A stretch of 10,882 nt of DNA from the NCBI GenBank assembly GCA_041574955.1, contig JBFGNS010000141.1:1-10882 (forward strand). Reading direction: 5' to 3'. Under the pieces are notes generated by a model, which worked only from the letters and a program-made list of their open reading frames with translations, did not search any database and was not told the origin of the DNA. The DNA comes from CALZJC01 sp041574955. GTDB taxonomy: Bacteria > Acidobacteriota > Thermoanaerobaculia > Multivoradales > JAHEKO01. This document shows, in pieces, positions 6,600 through 10,882 of the stretch. Each line of letters begins with the position of its first letter. The stretch's first letter is position 1. A program made the position numbers and the translations under genes.

Positions 6600-8525
6600 T
6601 CAACCGCTGCTCGTTCCGGCCAGCAGACGCGCCTGCTCCGCGAGCTTGAGGAACTCGGCCCGGTAGCCGCCCGGGTCGCCGGCCAGCGCAGCGCCGGCGC
6701 GCGCCAGGACCGACTCCCACGAGGCTTCGGCCTTGAGCGGCGAGTCGCGCAGCAGCAGGCCGAACTCCGCCACCGCCGAGGCGAATCGGAAGTCCTTGCT
6801 GGCGCGCTCGAGCGGCACCTGGCGGTCGCGGAGCGCCACGCTCAGGAGCCGGCTGGTGTCTGCGTCGGGTGCCTTGTAGCGCAGCTTGACGGTCAGCAGC
6901 TCGCCCGAGGAGGTGGCGGCGGCGGACAGGCGGGACTCCTGGTAGCGGAGCTCGTCGATGCCGGGCAGCTTCTCGTCGGAGTCGGCCGGCACGATCTCGT
7001 ACAGCACCGTGACCGAGTGCCCGGCACCCAGCTCGCCGGCGTCCTTCGTGTCGTCGGCGAACTCCTCGTCGCGCAGCAGGCGGTTCTCGTAGCCGATCAG
7101 CCGGTAGCCCTTGACCCGCGCCGGGTTGAACTCGACCTGGATCTTGACGTCCTTGGCGACCGTCAGAAGCGTGCCGCCGAGCTCGCTGACCAGCACCTTT
7201 TTGGCCTCGAGGATGCCGTCGATGTAGGCCGCGGTGCCGTTGCCGCGGTCGGCCAGCTTCTCCATCTTGGAGTCCTTGTAGTTGCCGCGCCCGAAGCCCA
7301 GCACGCTCAGGAAGATGCCGTCGTCGCGCTGGCTCTCGATCAGCCGCACCATCTCGGCGTCGCTCGACGGGCCGATGTTGAAGTCGCCGTCGGTGGCCAG
7401 GATCAGCCGGTTGTTGGCCTCGGGCCGGAAGCCGCGGCGGGCCACCGCGTAGGCCAGCCGGATGCCCTCCCCGCCGGCCGTCGAGCCGCCGGCCTGGAGG
7501 CCGTCGAGCGCGCACAGGATGGTGTCCTTCTCGGAGCCCGGGGTTGAAGGCAGCACCAGCCCGGCGGCGCCCGCGTAGACCACGATCGCCACCCTGTCCT
7601 GGGGCCGCAAGCTGTCGACCAGCAGCCGGAAGGCGGCCTTGAGCAGCGGCAGCTTCTCGGGGCTCGCCATCGAGCCCGAGACGTCGAGCAGGAACACCAG
7701 GTTGCTCGGCGGCAGCGCGGCGGTCTCCACCCGGCGGGCCTGCAGCCCGATCTGGACCAGCCGGTGGGCCGGGTTCCACGGCGCCGCCGAGACCTCGGTG
7801 GTGATCGAGAACGGGTGCTCGCCCTCGGGGTCGGGGTAGTCGTAGCTGAAGTAGTTGATCAGCTCCTCGATCCGCACCGCGTCGGGCGGCGGCAGGCGGT
7901 GCTCCTTCTCTATGAACCGCCGGGTGTTGGCGTAGGCGGCGGTGTCGACGTCGATCGAGAAGGTCGACAGCGGCACGTCGAGCGCCGAGCGGAACGGGTT
8001 CTCGTCGATCGGGTCGTACGACTCGGTGTTGAACGGCGGCGGCGCCCAGTCGCCGGCGGGTAGCGGGATCTTGGCGCCGTGCAGCCTGGCAGCCGGCGGC
8101 TGGAACCGCAGGTGGTGGACGATGCTCTCCTGCTCGGCGACCTCGCGGTTCTCCGCCGGCGCCGGCACGAGCGAGAAGTCCAGGGTGGTGACGCCGCCGG
8201 CGGCCACCGCGACGGCGCCGCGGCGCGCCGGCGCGTAGCCCGCCGCACGGCAGTCGACGCGCCAGGCGCCGGCCGGCACGCCGGCGAGCCGGTAGCGGCC
8301 CTCGCCGGTGGTGGTGGCGCGCGCCGCCAGACCGGCGACCGTGATCTCGGCACCCGCCACCGGGTCGCCGGTCACTGCGTCCACCACCCGGCCCACCAGA
8401 ACGCCGGTCTCGCTGCCGGCCGCAGGCACCAGGTAGGCCATCAGCACCAGGCTGGCCGCCGCCAGGATCACCGCCAGGCCCGCCGCCGGGCCGCCCGTCG
8501 CGATCTCGTACTTGTGGGTCCTCAT
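6600..8525 (-). CDS. YfbK-family VWA domain protein with N-terminal carboxypeptidase-regulatory-like domain
   Basis: I chose the ATG at 8525 (641 residues). A longer frame opens at a GTG at 8633, but the ATG has a GGGGGAT site 5 nt upstream and puts a membrane segment near the N-terminus (about 15-36). Next comes a beta-sandwich resembling CarboxypepD_reg (about 42-119: VLVGRVVDAVTGDPVAGAEI ... GYAP). A YfbK-type N-terminal region follows (about 160-255), with the family hallmark STFSIDVDTAAYANTRRFI at 187-205 and VRIEELINYFSYDYPDP. The VWA domain (about 273-445) has a complete-looking MIDAS: Asp281-x-Ser283-x-Ser285, Thr349 and Asp379 (ATDGDFN). The remainder (about 455-636) resembles the DUF3520 region of the family. 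VWA domains bind ligands through a metal ion; the role of YfbK-like proteins is poorly known. The bulk is probably outside the cytoplasmic membrane. It precedes the efflux genes by 99 nt on the same strand. Confidence 0.92.
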   Translation of the reverse strand: MRTHKYEIATGGPAAGLAVILAAASLVLMAYLVPAAGSETGVLVGRVVDAVTGDPVAGAEITVAGLAARATTTGEGRYRLAGVPAGAWRVDCRAAGYAPARRGAVAVAAGGVTTLDFSLVPAPAENREVAEQESIVHHLRFQPPAARLHGAKIPLPAGDWAPPPFNTESYDPIDENPFRSALDVPLSTFSIDVDTAAYANTRRFIEKEHRLPPPDAVRIEELINYFSYDYPDPEGEHPFSITTEVSAAPWNPAHRLVQIGLQARRVETAALPPSNLVFLLDVSGSMASPEKLPLLKAAFRLLVDSLRPQDRVAIVVYAGAAGLVLPSTPGSEKDTILCALDGLQAGGSTAGGEGIRLAYAVARRGFRPEANNRLILATDGDFNIGPSSDAEMVRLIESQRDDGIFLSVLGFGRGNYKDSKMEKLADRGNGTAAYIDGILEAKKVLVSELGGTLLTVAKDVKIQVEFNPARVKGYRLIGYENRLLRDEEFADDTKDAGELGAGHSVTVLYEIVPADSDEKLPGIDELRYQESRLSAAATSSGELLTVKLRYKAPDADTSRLLSVALRDRQVPLERASKDFRFASAVAEFGLLLRDSPLKAEASWESVLARAGAALAGDPGGYRAEFLKLAEQARLLAGTSSG

Positions 8526-8530
8526 CGTCG

Positions 8531-8537
8531 ATCCCCC
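8531..8537 (-). promoter_or_regulatory. Probable ribosome binding site for the VWA protein
   Basis: The minus strand reads GGGGGAT, followed by CGACG and the ATG at 8525. The match to the anti-Shine-Dalgarno sequence is partial, but the spacing (5 nt) and the signal-anchor placed just after this ATG favour it over the upstream GTG at 8633. Confidence 0.5.
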
Positions 8538-8731
8538 ATGTTCGCGTCTGCCGGTAGGTCTCGCACTCGCGGGGATAGACCGGGGCAGGGCGCGATCGGT
8601 TCCGCGCGCCGCGCCGGCGGCGGGCGGGCTCACGGGTCGGCGACGCGCCCGGGTGGGGCGGGTCGGGCACGCTTTCTCGTAACATCGCCCGCGGGCGGGG
8701 TCGCCGTGCCGGCGGTCCCTGCGTCCTGCCC

Positions 8732-8751
8732 GCCGCCCCGGCCGGGGCGGC
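8732..8751. repeat. Perfect 20-bp G/C palindrome in the leader of the GcvT-like gene
   Basis: The left half GCCGCCCCGG is followed immediately by its exact reverse complement CCGGGGCGGC. In RNA it could form an 8-bp G/C stem with a GGCC loop; in DNA it could be a dimeric-protein operator. It ends 13 nt before the ATG at 8765, where a ribosome would bind, and no clear Shine-Dalgarno sequence lies between. It has no T-tract, so it is not an intrinsic terminator. The all-G/C content raises the odds of chance occurrence. Confidence 0.6.
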
Positions 8752-8764
8752 CGATCTTCGAGCG

Positions 8765-9958
8765 ATGCCGATTCCCAGCCTGTTCCACTCGCGCACCTCC
8801 AGGCTGTGCACCAGCTACAAGTGGAAGGAGTGGGCGGGCTACTACGCGGTGCGCTCGTACCGCATGTCGCACGAGCCGGAGTACTTCGCCATCCGCCACT
8901 CGGCCGGGCTGATCGACGTCAGCCCGCTGTTCAAGTACGAGGTCCATGGGCCCGACGCCGCCGCCTTCCTGGCGCGGTTGACGGTCAAGAACATCGCCAG
9001 GCTGCGGGTGGGGCGGGTGACCTACCTGTGCTGGTGCGACGACGACGGCAAGGTGGTGGACGACGGCACCGTGGCGCGGCTCGACGACGACTACTTCCGG
9101 GTCACCGCCGCCGAGCCGTCGCTGTCGTGGTTCGAGCGCTTCCGCCACGGCTTCGACCTCACGATCGAGGATTCGAGCGAGCGGCTGGGCGCGTTGGCGC
9201 TGCAGGGCCCGAGCTCGCGCGCCATCCTCGAGCAGGTGTGCGACGGCCCGGTCGGCAAGCTGCGGTTCTTCCGCCTCGTGCGCTGCCGGCTGGCGGGAGT
9301 CGAGGTGTGGGTGTCGCGCACCGGCTACACCGGTGACCTGGGCTACGAGGTGTGGGTGGGCGAGGACGGTGCCGAGCGGGTCTACGACGCCATCAGCGAG
9401 GCCGGTGCCGTCCACGGCCTGCTGCCGGCGGGGCTCGACGCCATGGACGTGGCGCGGCTGGAGGCCGGCTTCATCATGAACGGCGTCGACTACTTCGGCG
9501 CGCCGCACTGTCTGACCGAGGAGCGCAAGTCTTCGCCGTACGAGCTCGGGCTGGGCTGGACGGTGCAGCTCGATCGCGGCCCGTTCGTCGGCCACGAGGC
9601 GCTCGGGCGCGAGCGCGAGCGCGGCTCGCCGCGCGTGCTGGTGGGGCTGGAGATCAGCTGGACCGCCCTCGAGGAGGTTTTCGCGCGCTACGGTCTGCCG
9701 CCGGAGCTAGCCTCCGAGGCGTGGCGCGACGGCCGGCCCGTGTACGACGCCGCCGGCCGCTGGATCGGCCAGGCCACCAGCGGTGCCTGGTCGCCGACCC
9801 TCAAGAAGAACCTGGCCCTGGCGCAGCTCGCCCGGCCGCACGCCGAGGAGGGTGCCACCGTCCAGTGCGAGATCACCGCCGAGTACCGGCGTCACCGCGT
9901 GCCGGCGACGGTCGTCCGGCCGCCGTTCTTCGATCCGCCGCGAAAGAAGGCGCGATGA
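8765..9958 (+). CDS. GcvT/aminomethyltransferase-family (folate-dependent T-protein-like) enzyme
   Basis: This 397-residue protein is related to glycine-cleavage T-protein and the GcvT-like domains of dimethylglycine/sarcosine dehydrogenases, which move one-carbon groups to tetrahydrofolate. Visible family landmarks are GLIDVSPLFKYEVHGPDAAAFL near residue 50 (canonical G-x-x-D-hydrophobic start of the fold), GKVVDDG with Asp99-Asp100 in the folate/active-site segment, ALQGPSS near 145, SRTGYTGDLGYEVWV from Ser184, GLLPAGLDAMDVARLEAG at about 218-235, PFVGHEAL, and TSGAWSPTLKKNLALAQL near the C-terminus. The N-terminus has an aromatic stretch (SYKWKEWAGYYAVRSY) before the fold. It differs from true GcvT: the usual Asn after the DD strand is absent (VTAAEPS), and the usual Arg before Asp228 is Met227. 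No gcvH or gcvP is adjacent. Its stop overlaps the next gene's start, so it probably acts with that flavoprotein. Substrate is unknown. No strong Shine-Dalgarno sequence is seen, but no earlier start exists in frame. Confidence 0.9.
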   Translation: MPIPSLFHSRTSRLCTSYKWKEWAGYYAVRSYRMSHEPEYFAIRHSAGLIDVSPLFKYEVHGPDAAAFLARLTVKNIARLRVGRVTYLCWCDDDGKVVDDGTVARLDDDYFRVTAAEPSLSWFERFRHGFDLTIEDSSERLGALALQGPSSRAILEQVCDGPVGKLRFFRLVRCRLAGVEVWVSRTGYTGDLGYEVWVGEDGAERVYDAISEAGAVHGLLPAGLDAMDVARLEAGFIMNGVDYFGAPHCLTEERKSSPYELGLGWTVQLDRGPFVGHEALGRERERGSPRVLVGLEISWTALEEVFARYGLPPELASEAWRDGRPVYDAAGRWIGQATSGAWSPTLKKNLALAQLARPHAEEGATVQCEITAEYRRHRVPATVVRPPFFDPPRKKAR

Positions 9959-10882
9959 GCCGGCGCTACGACGCGGTGGTGGTGGGCGGCGGTCACAACG
10001 GCCTGATCTGCGCCGCCTACCTGGCGCGTGCCGGCCGCAAGGTGCTGGTGGTCGAGCGCCGGCACGTGCTGGGCGGCGCGGCGGTTACCGAGGAGCTCCT
10101 GCCGGGCTTCCACTTCTCGGTCTGCTCCTACGTGGTGAGCCTGTTCCGGCCGTCGATCATCCGCGACCTCGAGCTGCCGCGGCACGGCATGGAGATCCTG
10201 CCGCTCGAGACGGCGTTCACGCCGCGGCCGGGCGACCGCGGGCTGTGCCGCTGGCCCGACGCCGAGCGCAGCCGGCGGGAGATTGCCCGTTTCTCACAGC
10301 GCGACGCCGAGATCTACCCCGAGTTCAGCCTGACGATGACCAGGATGGCGCAGTTCGCGCGCCACGTCATCGACTCGCCCGCGCCCGACCCGACCTCGTG
10401 GAACCCGCGTGAGCTGGCCCGGCTGCTGCGACTGGGCCGCGAGCTCCGCCGCGGCGGCCGCGACGCGGTGGCGATGAACCTCAAGCTGCTGACGATGAGC
10501 GCGGCCGACTTCCTCGACATGTGGTTCGAGTCCGACGTGCTCAAGGCCCCGATGTCGGTGAGCGGCATCATCGGCACCTACCTCGGGGTGCGCTCCCCCG
10601 GCACCGCCTACGTGCTGCTCCACCACTACATGGGCGAGATCGACGGTGCCTTCCGCTCGTGGGGCTACTCGAAGGGCGGCACCGGCGGGCTGAGCCTGGC
10701 GTGCGCGCGCGCCGCCGAGAGCTTCGGCGCCGAGGTGCGCACCTCGGTGCCGGTCGAGCGGGTGCTGGTCGACAACGGGCGGGCCGGTGGGGTGGTGCTG
10801 GCCGGCGGCGAGGAGAGCGCGGCCAGGGTGGTGGTGTCGAGCTGCGACCCGCGGCTGACCTTCCACGGGCTGGTGGGCGAGC
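9955..10882 (+). CDS. FAD-dependent oxidoreductase, CrtI/PYROXD2-like (C-terminus outside window)
   Basis: The first 309 codons are present; members of this family are usually about 500-550 residues, so over a third is missing. The N-terminus YDAVVVGGGHNGLICAAYLA is a Rossmann dinucleotide-binding motif (Gly11, Gly13, Gly16), and Glu34 ends the second strand (VLVVERR) to hold the FAD ribose. The following VLGGAAVTEE is the usual second FAD contact of phytoene-desaturase-type enzymes. SKGGTGGLSLACARAAESFG (from Ser239), then PVERVLVDNGRAGGVVLAGG and VVVSSCDPRLTF, match the family's second FAD-side block. It could act as a desaturase, amine oxidase-like enzyme or other flavin oxidase; the sequence does not show which. 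ATGA at 9955-9958 overlaps the end of the GcvT-like gene, implying translational coupling. I see no carotenoid-synthesis genes nearby, so a phytoene role is not supported. Confidence 0.92.
   Translation, partial: MSRRYDAVVVGGGHNGLICAAYLARAGRKVLVVERRHVLGGAAVTEELLPGFHFSVCSYVVSLFRPSIIRDLELPRHGMEILPLETAFTPRPGDRGLCRWPDAERSRREIARFSQRDAEIYPEFSLTMTRMAQFARHVIDSPAPDPTSWNPRELARLLRLGRELRRGGRDAVAMNLKLLTMSAADFLDMWFESDVLKAPMSVSGIIGTYLGVRSPGTAYVLLHHYMGEIDGAFRSWGYSKGGTGGLSLACARAAESFGAEVRTSVPVERVLVDNGRAGGVVLAGGEESAARVVVSSCDPRLTFHGLVGE

Larger units (their letters stand above)
8526..8764. promoter_or_regulatory. Divergent intergenic region between the VWA and GcvT-like genes
   Basis: This 239-nt stretch separates two genes transcribed away from each other, so it must hold promoters for both directions unless transcription enters from outside. 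I see no convincing -35/-10 pair in either direction. The least GC-rich patch is around 8671-8685 (CTTTCTCGTAACAT), where TAACAT is a weak -10 candidate for the rightward genes without a matching -35. A perfect palindrome lies at 8732-8751. Confidence 0.5.

Noticed and set aside
4977..7547. Plus-strand open frame of about 856 codons opposite the adaptor and VWA genes
   Set aside because: It crosses several well-supported minus-strand genes and their boundaries. The composition is an antisense artefact of high GC content.
8526..8633. N-terminal extension of the VWA protein from a GTG at 8633
   Set aside because: The added 36 residues are low-complexity and would put the signal-anchor internally; the ATG at 8525 has a plausible ribosome binding site.
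8666..8679. Possible sigma-54 promoter (GGCACG element) before the GcvT-like gene
   Set aside because: The -24-like GGCACG is present, but the required GC at the -12 position, ten bases after the GG, reads CG.
6529..8811. Minus-strand open frame of about 760 codons in another frame over the VWA gene
   Set aside because: The product is an Arg/Gly/Ala-rich out-of-frame reading; the frame ending at 6600 carries the conserved VWA and YfbK motifs.
8630..9595. Minus-strand open frame of about 321 codons opposite the GcvT-like gene
   Set aside because: The plus frame contains multiple GcvT-family motifs; the minus product shows none and would overlap the divergent promoter region.
9955..10882. Assignment of the oxidoreductase as phytoene desaturase (crtI)
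   Set aside because: Only general CrtI-fold features are visible, no carotenoid genes are nearby, and its coupled partner is a GcvT-like protein, so the narrower name is not supported.

Overview
The window is very GC-rich, with the G/C-ending codons and long open antisense frames typical of such DNA. It looks like chromosomal sequence from a Gram-negative (two-membrane) bacterium, because it encodes a tripartite RND efflux pump and a predicted lipoprotein adaptor. Acidobacteriota, Myxococcota or a similar high-GC group fits the protein styles, but this is a guess. I saw no transfer hallmarks (IS ends, integrases, tRNAs, CRISPR arrays), and base composition looks even throughout.

Layout. Four genes read leftward (minus strand) from 8525 to beyond position 1. 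In transcription order they are: a membrane-anchored VWA protein of the YfbK family with an added carboxypeptidase-regulatory-like domain (8525-6600); an RND periplasmic adaptor (6500-5106); an RND inner-membrane permease (5104-1994); and an exported protein of unknown function, cut off by the left edge (1872 to <1). Adaptor and permease are separated by one base and are almost certainly co-translated. The 99-nt and 121-nt gaps on either side have recognisable ribosome binding sites and no clear intrinsic terminator, so all four could share a transcript, but this is not proven. No TolC-type outer-membrane channel is in view.

A 239-nt divergent intergenic region (8526-8764) separates these from two rightward genes. 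These are a divergent GcvT/aminomethyltransferase-family protein (8765-9958) and, overlapping it by ATGA, the first 309 codons of a CrtI/PYROXD2-like FAD-dependent oxidoreductase (9955 to >10882). The overlap suggests a coupled two-protein pathway, perhaps flavin oxidation plus folate-dependent one-carbon transfer on an unknown substrate. A perfect 20-bp G/C palindrome sits 13 nt before the GcvT-like start codon.

The most interesting items are the GcvT-like/CrtI-like pair with its leader palindrome, the unknown exported protein behind the efflux pump, and the unusual low-complexity insert and acidic C-terminal tail of the adaptor. Nothing here amounts to a demonstrable new defence or mobile system.
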